53,046 nucleotides of DNA from Candidatus Limicola stercorigallinarum (GCA_018711625.1 DVID01000028.1:1-53046); one strand, 5' to 3'. Shown: positions 22,265 to 30,974, counted from the stretch's first letter. The notes: generated by a model from the sequence alone, not told the origin. Made by a program: numbers and translations.

Positions 22265-23683
22265 TCAATGGCGGGGCGCAATACGGCTTGCGGAGCTCAA
22301 GCCACGGGTGCGCGCCCGGGTAGGCCGAGGTGCCACCGGCGTTGCCACACGCGTTGCTGGTGGCGCACCAGCCCGGCCGCGTGGGCGCACATCTGCCTGG
22401 TGTGTTGCCGCTGCCCCGCCGCGTACCCGCGGACGCGACGTGTGCTGGCGCTCGTGCGAAAGCGCCTCCCAGGGAACAAACGCACCCATACACCCCACGG
22501 CAACTGCAGCAAACACAAACGCAGCCACCAAGGCAGAACGCTCCGCAACATGCACGCCCATGCCAATTGCTCCCCATACCACAGCTATGCCAAACGCCAC
22601 ATCGTCAAAAAGACGCCGTGCGATGAACGTCAAGCAGAACAAGAAGCCTATGACAGCGATGGTAAACACGCCCGGCACCAGCGCTTCATGCTCAGCTGCT
22701 GGCCCCACCAGAGCACTCAAGGCTGCCAGAACAAGCACCACAAACCAGCCTGCCGCAAACGAAAACGGCAATGAACGTGTAGGAGATGCCGCCATGCGCT
22801 CAGCCACAAAAAGCGCTCCTGCGGCCACGAGCGCCACCACCATGGCAATCAAAGCGGGCACTAATGCCTGCAGATGCCACGCAACCATCCACGTTGCAGT
22901 GGCAGCAATAAGCGTCACAAACCAGGTATATATGCTGCCCTGGGTAGGGCCCGCGTGCTGGCGAGACGGCATGCTGGGCCTTGGCACTACCAGCCACACT
23001 GCCCACAAAAGCACCACCACAACCCAGGCAATCATGGTGTACCCTGCAGGCATGATCCATGCATAAGAGGTGTTGGCCACCGTACCAAGCGTCGTTCCAC
23101 CCAGCGGCAACACCTCAAAAGCGAAGGAAAGCACCGCCAAAGCTGCCAGCGCAAACAGAGCAAGCTCGCGCGGGCGTGGCACACGAGGTGTGGAATTGGC
23201 CGCCTCCGGACGTGCGGTTTCCTGCTGCACCCGCGCGTGCAATGCTGCGGCGCGTGCCTCATGTGGCCTATGGACCTGCGCCGCGCCGCCACGAGAATGA
23301 CGCTCCTCAACGCGCGTATCGCGGACGTGTGGCCTTGGCGCCGCGGAAGTATGCGCCCCCCGTCCCCGGGTTGCACGGGAGCCACCCGGACGAGCGGCAG
23401 ATGCGCGCACTCCTCTGGAGACGGGAGCTCCCCCTTCATGAAGCTGCTCACGGTGCGGTGACTCAACGCGTGGCAGGGGTTGCGTAATCTGAGGCGGGTT
23501 GAACCGTGTGCCCACCGGCTGGTATGGCCGAGGCGAAGCTTCCAACGTAGCCCTATGAGCAGGCCGATACCGAGCTGCCGCCGCGCTCGAAGCCGCACGG
23601 GAGCTATCGGCACGACGCCCCATACGGGGTGCCCGCCGAAACGTAGGATGCTGCGACACCTGCGGCACGGCCCCTCCCCTCAT
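22265..23683 (-). CDS. Multi-pass membrane protein with long basic disordered ends
   Basis: This 472-residue protein has three parts. The first 165 residues are very rich in Arg, Ala, Pro and His and lack hydrophobic segments. Residues 170-410 contain about seven to eight membrane helices, including SYAWIMPAGYTMIAWVVVV, which recalls the TspO/MBR-like (tryptophan-rich sensory) helix 1-2 region. The last 60 residues are again Arg/Pro/Ala-rich. The function is unknown; the TspO-like resemblance is weak. The start is uncertain: ATG at 23683 is used, while a GTG near 23659 behind GGGGAGGGG is an alternative. It is a single gene, divergent from the hydrolase at 23997. Confidence 0.7.
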   Translation of the reverse strand: MRGGAVPQVSQHPTFRRAPRMGRRADSSRAASSAAAARYRPAHRATLEASPRPYQPVGTRFNPPQITQPLPRVESPHREQLHEGGAPVSRGVRASAARPGGSRATRGRGAHTSAAPRPHVRDTRVEERHSRGGAAQVHRPHEARAAALHARVQQETARPEAANSTPRVPRPRELALFALAALAVLSFAFEVLPLGGTTLGTVANTSYAWIMPAGYTMIAWVVVVLLWAVWLVVPRPSMPSRQHAGPTQGSIYTWFVTLIAATATWMVAWHLQALVPALIAMVVALVAAGALFVAERMAASPTRSLPFSFAAGWFVVLVLAALSALVGPAAEHEALVPGVFTIAVIGFLFCLTFIARRLFDDVAFGIAVVWGAIGMGVHVAERSALVAAFVFAAVAVGCMGAFVPWEALSHERQHTSRPRVRGGAAATHQADVRPRGRAGAPPATRVATPVAPRPTRARTRGLSSASRIAPRH

Positions 23684-23996
23684 CAAGCTATGTGGGCTCC
23701 CTCAAATTCTTATGCATCAGTGTAGCCTGCCGAATGCAGGCAGAACGGCGCAATGTGCCACCTCAAACGCGAGCGGAGTTCAAAAACCGCCCGACGCGCC
23801 CTCGCTCTGTAAGCAATACGTTTCATGGCAATGCCGCGCATGCCCATCCACGGGCACACGCCCGCCTCGCTGCCCACTCCCCGTTAATAACTAACCGTCC
23901 ACCTTGCATTCTTGGCTCTTCACCTGCTTACCTGGTTTTGCACGCAAGTTCGGGGAATACCTTACTCAATTCTGAAAGTGCGTTTGGGAGGCAAAC
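23684..23996. promoter_or_regulatory. Divergent intergenic region
   Basis: Just over 300 bases separate the membrane protein and the MBL hydrolase genes, which read away from each other. The only clear element is the hydrolase ribosome site GGGAGG before 23997. Candidate -35/-10 pairs are poor and no inverted repeat stands out. Confidence 0.3.
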
Positions 23997-24659
23997 ATGA
24001 CACTCGACACTTCTCTTCCCCAGCTTCGCGTTATAACGCACAGCTTCATTCGCCTTGAGGGGTCCGATGGAACGGTGATCTATGTTGACCCCTATCGTGC
24101 GGAAGACACCCCGCACGATGCCACCTTCGTGCTTATCACCCATGCGCACTTCGACCATTTCTCACCCGAAGACATCGACGCCGTGAAAAACAGCACCACC
24201 ACGCTAGTGGCACCCGCCAGCATGGCAGGCGATGTGGCGCGCGCCTGCATTGGCGAGGGCGTGCATCTCGTTGAACCCGAGCAGACGCTCCAGCTGGGCC
24301 CGCTCACCATCGAGGCGGCGCCCGCTTACAACACCGACCCCAGCCGCCTGGGGAAACACCCGCAATCCAATGGCTGGCTGGGGTATGTGGTAACGCTCGA
24401 CGGCATCCGGTACTACGTTGCAGGAGATACCGATCAAGGACCCGAAAACTCCCGGGTAGCATGCGATGTTGCCCTGGTGCCTATTGGAGGCACCTACACC
24501 ATGGATGCCCTGCAGGCGGCAGCGTTTGTCAACGACCTGAAGCCGCAGGTGGCCGTTCCCATCCACTTTGGATGCCTTGTGGGCACCGCAGCAGATGCCG
24601 AGACATTTGCCCAGCACGTCAACCCCTCAATTGACGTGGTGCGCAAGACCGAGCGCTAG
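23997..24659 (+). CDS. MBL-fold metal-dependent hydrolase (UPF0173/L-ascorbate lactonase-like)
   Basis: A 220-residue metallo-beta-lactamase-fold protein. The metal motif is THAHFDHFSPED (about residues 49-60); further ligands are in YYVAGDTDQGPE and AVPIHFGC. The compact length and the GDTD motif fit the beta-lactamase-like UPF0173/UlaG-related group rather than glyoxalase II or RNase Z. The natural substrate is unknown. The start follows TTGGGAGGCAAAC, and a 17-bp terminator hairpin follows the stop, so it appears monocistronic. Confidence 0.88.
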   Translation: MTLDTSLPQLRVITHSFIRLEGSDGTVIYVDPYRAEDTPHDATFVLITHAHFDHFSPEDIDAVKNSTTTLVAPASMAGDVARACIGEGVHLVEPEQTLQLGPLTIEAAPAYNTDPSRLGKHPQSNGWLGYVVTLDGIRYYVAGDTDQGPENSRVACDVALVPIGGTYTMDALQAAAFVNDLKPQVAVPIHFGCLVGTAADAETFAQHVNPSIDVVRKTER

Positions 24660-24678
24660 GATCTTGCCAACGCTATTT

Positions 24679-24723
24679 CGCATGTGCCCCGTGCCATCTG
24701 TGAGCAGGCACGGGGCACATGCG
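24679..24723 (+). terminator. Strong terminator-like hairpin
   Basis: A 17-bp perfect stem (24679-24695 with 24707-24723) encloses an 11-base loop about 20 bases after the hydrolase stop. A second small hairpin GCGCCA/TGGCGC overlaps its end (24721-24737). No T-run follows, as is usual for strong stems in this GC-rich genome. Confidence 0.7.
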
Positions 24724-24915
24724 CCATGCCGTGGCGCAAGCAGATAGCATGAGGCATCGCATAGCTTCACGCCACCGTTGGTAAACGGTTATCACCCGGC
24801 AAGCCGCACGTGCCGGTCGCCTGTTTTGATGTGCGACAATGGGGCACAATTCACCGCAAAGAACAGGCATCTGCGCGGAGGCGCATTGCGCGCACCGCGC
24901 ACGAACGGAGGCGCT

Positions 24916-25386
24916 ATGGCAATAGAAAAGGTTCGCACATTTTTGCGTGAGCGCGGCTTTGAAGGTCGCGTGCTGGAGTTTGACGTATCGAGCGCAACGG
25001 TGGAACTTGCTGCCCAGGCAGTGGGCTGCGAACCCGAGCACATCGCAAAAACCCTTTCGTTTTATGTAGGCGACCGCGTGGCGCTCATTGTTGCCGCGGG
25101 CGACGCACGCATCGACAATCCCAAGTTCAAGGCACAATTCCACACCAAGGCGAAGATGCTCAAGGCCGAGGACGCAGAACCGCTTATTGGACATGCGGTG
25201 GGCGGCGTTTGCCCCTTTGCCGTCAACGATGGCTGCGACGTATACCTTGACGCATCACTGAAGCGCTTTGACCTCGTATATCCCGCATGTGGAAGTTCCA
25301 ACAGTGCTATTGGACTCACCCTTGCCGAGCTCGAAGAGCTCTGCGCCCCCTGCACGTGGGTGGATGTATGCAAGCTGCCCGCGTAG
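24916..25386 (+). CDS. YbaK/EbsC family aminoacyl-tRNA deacylase
   Basis: This 156-residue YbaK/ProX-type editing domain removes mischarged amino acids from tRNA (Cys-tRNAPro in the best-studied member). Visible are the conserved lysine in HIAKTLSFYVGD, VALIVAAGDARIDN, the glycine loop GHAVGGVCPFAV and the DLVYPACGSSNSAIGLTLAEL end. The ATG at 24916 behind GGAGG gives the usual length; a longer frame from 24778 has no site. The next gene follows after 47 bases on the same strand. Confidence 0.92.
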   Translation: MAIEKVRTFLRERGFEGRVLEFDVSSATVELAAQAVGCEPEHIAKTLSFYVGDRVALIVAAGDARIDNPKFKAQFHTKAKMLKAEDAEPLIGHAVGGVCPFAVNDGCDVYLDASLKRFDLVYPACGSSNSAIGLTLAELEELCAPCTWVDVCKLPA

Positions 25387-25433
25387 CGGCAACCAAGCGA
25401 AGCTTGTAGAGATGCAAAACAAAAGGAGCGACC

Positions 25434-25715
25434 ATGGACTCAACTCGCTATATCGTGTGTGACGACGCCATTCAGTATGTCGACGACCAAGGCACCGTAC
25501 TTGCCGAGGTAACCTTCCCTGCCTGTGCAGAGGGCGTAGTGGATATCAACCATACCTTTGTTGACCCCTCACTTCGCGGCCAGGGCATTGCGGGCGAGCT
25601 TATGCGGCGCACCGTGGAGGCGCTGCAAGAACGCAACCTGCACGCTCATACAAGCTGCTCCTACGCTGCCACGTGGTTCGACCGCCATCCGGAGCATGCA
25701 GGCCTCCGCGCTTAG
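25434..25715 (+). CDS. Small GNAT-type N-acetyltransferase (YjdJ-like)
   Basis: The 93-residue compact GNAT domain has the acetyl-CoA loop LRGQGIAGELMRRTVEAL and a C-terminal YAATWFDRHPEHAGLRA, characteristic of the short YjdJ/NATD1-like subfamily. These use acetyl-CoA or a related donor; the acceptor is unknown. The start follows AAAAGGAGCGACC. It lies in a short run of same-strand genes after ybaK. Confidence 0.88.
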   Translation: MDSTRYIVCDDAIQYVDDQGTVLAEVTFPACAEGVVDINHTFVDPSLRGQGIAGELMRRTVEALQERNLHAHTSCSYAATWFDRHPEHAGLRA

Positions 25716-25798
25716 TGCACATCCCCGTGCTTCGAGCGAACCTGCCCGCCATCGACCTTCCACCTTGCCCAACCAACACCCCTTCTGAGAGGCCTTCC

Positions 25799-26782
25799 AT
25801 GAAGCTCTTTGCGTTTGCCCTCCGCCCCTTTGATGAGTTGCCCGCGCTCGAGGCCATGAGCCGCGACGAGGGATTCACCTTTGCGTGGACCGACGAGTAC
25901 CCCACCCTCGAAAACGCCCACCTCGCCGAAGGCGCGGACGCCCTGAGCATCATCACCAACCCCATGACGCCCGAGCTTCTCGACTGCTACTACGCCATGG
26001 GTATCAAGTCCATTGCCACCCGGTCCATTGGCTACGACCATATCGACATCGCCCACGCCGCCGCACGTGACATACGCATTGCGCACGCCGCCTATCCACC
26101 CGAAGGCGTTGCCGATTACACGATTATGCTTATGCTCATGGCGCTCCGCCGCACCAAACTGGTGTTCAAGCATGCCGCCTGCCAGGACTTTAGCCTTGAG
26201 GGCAAGCTGGGCCGGTCGCTTGCATCGTGCACGGTAGGCGTGGTGGGAACGGGCGCCATTGGCTCGTGCGTGGTGCGCGAGCTGGCAGGCTTTGGCTGCC
26301 ACATCCTTGCCTACGACCCCTACCCTAACGAGAACCTGCTCACGAGCGTGGACTATGTTGACCTCGATACGCTGCTTGCAACGTCCGACGTGGTGACGCT
26401 CCATGCCCCCGGCCTGCCCGAGAACCACCACATGATTGATGCCGACCGCCTTGCCCGCATGCGGCCAGGTGCCATCTTGGTGAACGCGGCACGCGGCGCC
26501 CTGGTAGACACCGCAGCCCTGGTGGACGCGCTTGAGTCGGGCCATCTGGGCGGCGCCGCGCTTGACACCATCGAAAACGAGGTGGGCCTTTATTACCTCG
26601 ACCGCAGCCGTGATGTGCTTGCCAACCGCGACCGCGCAGTGCTCATGGCACTCCCCAACGTGATCGTGTCGCCCCATATGGCGTTTTACACAGAGGAGGA
26701 CGTGGAGCACATGGTGCGCAGCAGCACGGGTGCGCTCTTGGCGTTTGACCACGGGGAGAGCTCGCCCTTTGAGGTGCACTGA
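25799..26782 (+). CDS. VanH-like D-lactate / D-2-hydroxyacid dehydrogenase
   Basis: This 327-residue NAD-dependent D-2-hydroxyacid dehydrogenase would reduce pyruvate to D-lactate or a similar reaction. The Rossmann motif is VGTGAIG (149-155); catalytic residues are R232 (NAARGALVD), a glutamate near 259-261 (ENEVGLYY) and H293 (SPHMAFYTE). TRSIGYDHID, VADYTIMLMLMALR and GGAALD match VanH and fermentative D-LDHs closely. No vanA-type ligase or vanX dipeptidase is near, so a fermentative role is likelier than glycopeptide resistance. The ATG at 25799 follows GAGAGG. Confidence 0.9.
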   Translation: MKLFAFALRPFDELPALEAMSRDEGFTFAWTDEYPTLENAHLAEGADALSIITNPMTPELLDCYYAMGIKSIATRSIGYDHIDIAHAAARDIRIAHAAYPPEGVADYTIMLMLMALRRTKLVFKHAACQDFSLEGKLGRSLASCTVGVVGTGAIGSCVVRELAGFGCHILAYDPYPNENLLTSVDYVDLDTLLATSDVVTLHAPGLPENHHMIDADRLARMRPGAILVNAARGALVDTAALVDALESGHLGGAALDTIENEVGLYYLDRSRDVLANRDRAVLMALPNVIVSPHMAFYTEEDVEHMVRSSTGALLAFDHGESSPFEVH

Positions 26783-26791
26783 GGAGAGGCC

Positions 26792-27496
26792 ATGCAAAAC
26801 GTACCAGTGTGCATTCGTCACGAGCTTGAGGCGCTTGCCGACCCCTCTTACCGCAGCTTCCAGGCAAAACTCGTGCCCACTGTTGACCCCGAGCGCATCC
26901 TGGGCGTGCGCACGCCGGCACTCCGAGCCTATGCCAAAACGCTCGTGCGGGAGCGCCCGGATGACGCCCGCGCGTTTCTGAGCACCCTTCCCCATGAAAC
27001 GTACGACGAGAACAATCTCCACGGTGAGCTCATCGGGCGCGTGGCAGCCACGCCAGAGGAAGCCTTTGAGCTCCTCGATGCCTTTTTGCCGCATGTCGAC
27101 AACTGGGCAACCTGCGACCTTATACGCGTACCCGCCTTTAGACGCAACCTAGACCTCGTGCTCGAGCACATTCAGGGCTGGATAACGTCTGATCCGGAAT
27201 ACATGGTGCGCTTTGGCGTGGTACAGCTCATGACGCTCTTCTTGGACGACGCGTTTGCGCCCGAGCAGCTCGAGATGGTGGCGCGCATCACTCGGCCGGA
27301 GTACTACATCAATATGGCACGTGCCTGGTATTTCTCGTTCGCCCTCATCAAACAGCCCGAAGCTACCTTGCCGCTATTTGAACGCAGGCCCTGCGCACTT
27401 GATGCCTGGACGCATAACAAGGCACTTCAAAAAGCGCGCGAGAGCAGGCGCATCACGCCAGAGCAGAAAGCTCGGTTCCAGGAGCTCAAGGTTTGA
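26792..27496 (+). CDS. DNA alkylation repair protein (AlkD-like HEAT repeats)
   Basis: A 234-residue all-helical protein of the AlkC/AlkD family. Known members flip or trap alkylated bases without a base pocket and use a Trp/Asp pair; W105 and D109 in HVDNWATCDLIR fit. RILGVRTPALRAYAK and YINMARAWYFSFALIKQPE are also typical. It probably excises bulky or cationic alkyl-purines. It starts 9 bases after the dehydrogenase stop, so the two are probably co-transcribed although functionally unrelated. Confidence 0.88.
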   Translation: MQNVPVCIRHELEALADPSYRSFQAKLVPTVDPERILGVRTPALRAYAKTLVRERPDDARAFLSTLPHETYDENNLHGELIGRVAATPEEAFELLDAFLPHVDNWATCDLIRVPAFRRNLDLVLEHIQGWITSDPEYMVRFGVVQLMTLFLDDAFAPEQLEMVARITRPEYYINMARAWYFSFALIKQPEATLPLFERRPCALDAWTHNKALQKARESRRITPEQKARFQELKV

Positions 27497-27507
27497 CCCT
27501 GAGCGGC

Positions 27508-28866
27508 CTACGAGGCACTCACGAGCGTGCGCTCGCACACCGCGATTGTCACCAGATAGTACAGCCCTAGCACGATAAGCGTGAACGCAACGGTACCTCC
27601 CGCAAAGAGGGCGAAATCAGCCGCGCCCATCAACAATGACAACAGGCCAATGAGTGAAAATCCAAAGATGCAGTGCACACACGCCATAAGGGTGGGCGTA
27701 GCAAAACTTGCGCCTACCTGAATACGCAGCGAGCCGCGCATGAGGCGCACGGGCGTGCCCAGAACGGCAAGCGTGCGGTATCCGTGAATGGCATCTGACG
27801 CCTGCGAAAGCTGCTGCAGAGCCAAAATGGCCGCCGCTGCAATCAAAAATGCTGCCCCATAGAACACGCAGGCAAAGGCTATGGATGCCAGGGCATCTGC
27901 TCCAGCCGTATCGGTTCCGGTGCGCAGGCCCACACTAAACGCCAGGCCGGCAACCGTCATGCACATCGATGCGGCAAGAAGTACACATTCGGCCGCAAGC
28001 GCCATGCATCCGCTCTCGGCGCGCGCTTCAACGCTGCGCACGGTAAACGGCATAAGCCCCGTCCAGTAACGCGCGGCACGCCGGCGCAAACGCTCAGGCA
28101 CACGCACCGAAAGTACGCGAAACAAGAAGTAAGTACCTCCGAGCGCAATGAAGCCCATAGGAATGATGAACACAATGAAGTAGCCCGGCCCCAACAGGCA
28201 TGTTCCCCACACAAACGCCAACAAGATTGCCGCGGCTATTCCTTGGATGCGCATCGAACGTGCGCCGGCGAGCAAACGCCGTTCTGGCGCACGATCGGCC
28301 TGCATGAGCTCAATAAGAGGCCGCTTCCATATACCCCTTACCGATACTACAGCTGCGATAAACGTGATGACGGCAAACGAGATGGCGCAGGTGGTTGCCG
28401 CAGATGTTGAAAACGTAAACACCGGCTGCCAGGCTACACCAAACACAAAGGCGGCCACCAGCCCAAAGGCAGGCGAAAGCACCAGCCCCAGCGCAAGGCC
28501 GGCCACCAGCGCGACCACACCCACTACGGCGCTCTCAAGCGCAAGCACCCATGACACATGCCGTGGACGCAGGCCAAGCAGCAGATACATGCCGAACTCG
28601 CGCTTGCGGCGGCGCAACAAAAAAGCGTTGGCATACCCTAGCAAAAAGACAAAGATCACATCGATGAACACGGCAAACGCCTGAAGGACACCACCCGCCT
28701 TGGCAAATGCCAGGCGCTGCATCTCGGTTAGATCGAGCGCCAGCAGGTAGCTGTTTGATGCCAAAAAGGAATAAAGCAGGCACGCGGCAAAGGCAAGCGT
28801 AAGAAAATAGACCGAGAAATCGCGCAGGCTACGACGCACATTGCCCAAAGCGAGCTTAACAAGCAT
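27508..28866 (-). CDS. FtsX-like ABC permease without adjacent ATPase
   Basis: The 452-residue membrane protein begins MLVKLALGNVRRSLRDFSVY and has about ten hydrophobic segments. The region RRKREFGMYLLLGLRPRHVS is the coupling segment typical of BceB/FtsX permeases that export or sense antimicrobial peptides. Usual BceB proteins have about 650 residues with a large extracellular domain; that domain is missing or short here. No ATP-binding partner flanks the gene: it is convergent with the alkD-like gene and divergent from the flavodoxin-ferredoxin gene. It is either an orphan half-system served by a distant ATPase or a leftover. Confidence 0.8.
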   Translation of the reverse strand: MLVKLALGNVRRSLRDFSVYFLTLAFAACLLYSFLASNSYLLALDLTEMQRLAFAKAGGVLQAFAVFIDVIFVFLLGYANAFLLRRRKREFGMYLLLGLRPRHVSWVLALESAVVGVVALVAGLALGLVLSPAFGLVAAFVFGVAWQPVFTFSTSAATTCAISFAVITFIAAVVSVRGIWKRPLIELMQADRAPERRLLAGARSMRIQGIAAAILLAFVWGTCLLGPGYFIVFIIPMGFIALGGTYFLFRVLSVRVPERLRRRAARYWTGLMPFTVRSVEARAESGCMALAAECVLLAASMCMTVAGLAFSVGLRTGTDTAGADALASIAFACVFYGAAFLIAAAAILALQQLSQASDAIHGYRTLAVLGTPVRLMRGSLRIQVGASFATPTLMACVHCIFGFSLIGLLSLLMGAADFALFAGGTVAFTLIVLGLYYLVTIAVCERTLVSAS

Positions 28867-29047
28867 GAGGCCCTCCCAACAGATTTATGCGGCATATCAA
28901 GCCGAACACGAGCCTCATTCTCGCGTGTGTGGGAGCGCGTAGCCATCGATTTGGCTTACGATGCGGTTACGGTTTTGTAAGGTGATAAAGGATGCATGGA
29001 GCGGTACGCGAGCGGCATCGATCACGCAACGTCGAGAGGGGCCCAGC

Positions 29048-29830
29048 ATGGACATCACAAACGTAAAGGCGCTCTATTTTACGGGTGCAGGCACAACCAA
29101 GCAGGTAACAGAGCGGTTTGTTCAGGCCTGCGGCCTGCCGGCAGATCTTTTTGATGTCACGCCCTTCGGTGCGGAAGTGCCCACGTGCACCGCGCACGAC
29201 CTTGCTGTATTTGCCGTGCCCTCCTACGGCGGACGTATACCGGCGCCCATGGCCGAGCGCATCAGCCGCATCTCTGGAGACAACACGCCTGCCGTGCTTT
29301 TGGTAACCTATGGCAACCGCGCGATTGATGACACGCTCATCGAGCTTGCCGATGCCGTGAGCGAGCGGGGATGTATCCCTGTGGCAGGCTGCGCCGTGGT
29401 GGCACACCATTCGCTCATGGTTAACGTTGCCGAAGGACGGCCCGACGCCGATGACCTTGCTGTGCTCGACGCCTGCGCTGCCGGCGTGGTGGAGCGACTG
29501 GGCGCCGCTGCAACCGTGCGCGACGCTGAGCTTGGCACGATTCCTGGCAACCGGCCGTACCGCGCCTTCGGCGGCGTTCCCTTCCATCCCGAGACGGCAG
29601 CCGATGTGTGCGTCAGCTGCGGAGCCTGTGCTGCGCAATGCCCCGTGCGGGCAATCGACCCCGCCGCACCGAGCACCACCGATATCGAGCGCTGCATTTC
29701 GTGCATGCGCTGCATCGCCGCCTGCCCGGTGGGGGCACGCAGCATCTCTGGCGGTGACGCGCTTACCGCGGCACGCACCGCTTTTGCCGAAAAATGTGCC
29801 CAGCGGCAGGAAAGCTACACGGTCATGTAG
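29048..29830 (+). CDS. Flavodoxin-ferredoxin fusion (EFR1-type ferrodoxin)
   Basis: A 260-residue electron carrier. Residues 1-160 form a flavodoxin-like domain (ALYFTGAGTTKQV phosphate loop, AVPSYGGRIPAP). The C-terminal part has two [4Fe-4S] motifs: C188/191/194/198 (CVSCGACAAQCP) and C216/219/222/226 (CISCMRCIAACP). Such proteins shuttle low-potential electrons in anaerobes and often serve anaerobic sulfatase- or reductase-type partners; the partner here is unknown. The ATG at 29048 follows GAGAGGGG. Confidence 0.92.
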   Translation: MDITNVKALYFTGAGTTKQVTERFVQACGLPADLFDVTPFGAEVPTCTAHDLAVFAVPSYGGRIPAPMAERISRISGDNTPAVLLVTYGNRAIDDTLIELADAVSERGCIPVAGCAVVAHHSLMVNVAEGRPDADDLAVLDACAAGVVERLGAAATVRDAELGTIPGNRPYRAFGGVPFHPETAADVCVSCGACAAQCPVRAIDPAAPSTTDIERCISCMRCIAACPVGARSISGGDALTAARTAFAEKCAQRQESYTVM

Positions 29831-29837
29831 GTAAAGC

Positions 29838-29883
29838 AGAGCCCCGCCTGAGCCGCGCACAGGCGCCGCACAGACGGGGCTTG
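29838..29883. terminator. Shared terminator between convergent genes
   Basis: AGCCCCG (29840-29846) pairs with CGGGGCT (29875-29881) in the 69-base gap between the flavodoxin-ferredoxin gene and the zinc-ribbon gene. The inner sequence is also GC-rich. It can serve both directions. Confidence 0.6.
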
Positions 29884-29899
29884 AGGTGAACCCGGGGAA

Positions 29900-30196
29900 C
29901 TACTCGCCGCCAAAGATCTCCATGATGTCGCCCAAGGCCGACATGGGGCTCTTCTTTTTCTTGTAGTCCTTGCGATACTTCTCCTCGCGACGATACCTGT
30001 CGTCGGGGCGGAAATCATCGTCGCGGTGGCGATCATCGTCGCGGTAGCCATCCCGCGCGTCTCGCGCACGCTCCACAATCTTGTCGAGCTCGCCGCGGTC
30101 AAGCCAAATTCCGCGGCACTCGGGGCAATAATCAATCTCCACGCCATTCTTCTCGCTCATGAGCAGTGTGACGTCTTTGCATACCGGGCACTTCAT
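29900..30196 (-). CDS. Zinc-ribbon (zf-TFIIB-like) small protein
   Basis: A 98-residue protein with a four-cysteine zinc ribbon at the N-terminus (MKCPVCKD and IDYCPECRGIWLDRGELDKI), followed by a highly charged Asp/Arg/Lys-rich disordered stretch and a short C-terminal helix ending EIFGGE. It matches the widespread zf-TFIIB family of unknown role. The ATG at 30196 with GGGAG is preferred to an upstream open extension. Confidence 0.85.
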   Translation of the reverse strand: MKCPVCKDVTLLMSEKNGVEIDYCPECRGIWLDRGELDKIVERARDARDGYRDDDRHRDDDFRPDDRYRREEKYRKDYKKKKSPMSALGDIMEIFGGE

Positions 30197-30462
30197 GGTA
30201 ACTCCCTCATGGTCGCCAGCGCGTAGGCACTGGTGGCGGTCATTGGGCAGGTTATACCCCCAAACACCCCGCATCTATGCATCGGGCGAAGCACAATGAC
30301 AGGAGGAGCGCAGCGACAGACCATGACGCTGGAAGGCAACACAGGATGTATGGGCGCCGCAGCATCCATGAGGCAAGCCTGAAAGGCGCTCATCGTATAG
30401 GTAGCGGCTGTCCTGTGGGGTACAAGAAGGACATCTAACTCACAACCGCAAAGGAGTTCATT

Positions 30463-30813
30463 ATGCCCACCATTAAAACCCATGCCTCCGTGGCCATCTC
30501 CGAAGACGCACGCCGCATCCTCAAGGCGGCCTACGGTAAGGCTATCGCCCATGTGCCCGGCAAATCCGAGCAGTGGCTCATGTGTGTCTTTGACGGCGAC
30601 GCCCCCATCTACATGGGCGGCAACGATTCCGAGCCAAGCGCGCTTATCGAGGTGAGCGCTTTTGCACAGGGCGAGGTACCCGCGAGCGCTTGGCAGGCCA
30701 TGACCGAAGAGCTCACGCCCGTGGTGGCCGAAACGCTCGGTATCGACCCGGCACGCATCTACATAAGCTACAGCTCAACGCCCAACTTTGGCTGGAACGG
30801 CAGCAACTTCTAG
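30463..30813 (+). CDS. MIF-like tautomerase
   Basis: A 116-residue homologue of macrophage migration inhibitory factor and phenylpyruvate/D-dopachrome tautomerases. The catalytic proline is at position 2 (MPTIKTHASVAIS), exposed after Met removal; the active-site lysine is K34 in VPGKSEQWLM. The C-terminal IYISYSSTPNFGWNGSNF matches the end of MIF proteins (GWN-G/N-S-x-F). Full length and start (AAAGGAG ribosome site). It probably acts as a keto-enol tautomerase; an effect on the host is speculative. It is isolated between a divergent small gene and repeats. Confidence 0.9.
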   Translation: MPTIKTHASVAISEDARRILKAAYGKAIAHVPGKSEQWLMCVFDGDAPIYMGGNDSEPSALIEVSAFAQGEVPASAWQAMTEELTPVVAETLGIDPARIYISYSSTPNFGWNGSNF

Positions 30814-30853
30814 ACACCCGCCGCAACGCCCGGCACACGCAATATGAGCCGCC

Positions 30854-30892
30854 GGATGGGTTGGATGGGACCCGTCCCCATCCAACCCATCC
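30854..30892 (+). repeat. Dispersed hairpin repeat, copy 1
   Basis: A 16-bp perfect stem (30854-30869 with 30877-30892) around a 7-base loop, containing GGGACCCGTCCCCATCC. It follows the tautomerase gene by about 40 bases and may also terminate it. Confidence 0.75.
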
Positions 30893-30945
30893 ACTGCCGG
30901 CGTGGCTACGCCATGTTCTGCCGCTCCTTGGATTGTCATCCAGGT

Positions 30946-30974
30946 GGATGAAACGACCCCGTCCCCATTCATCC
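30946..30974 (+). repeat. Dispersed hairpin repeat, copy 2
   Basis: GGATGAA and TTCATCC arms enclose ACGACCCCGTCCCCA. This is a near-consensus copy, 54 bases after copy 1 and in the same orientation. Confidence 0.75.

Noticed and set aside
25799-26782. Glycopeptide resistance (vanHAX) cluster
   Set aside because: Only the dehydrogenase is present; neighbouring genes are GNAT and an AlkD-like protein, so resistance is not supported.
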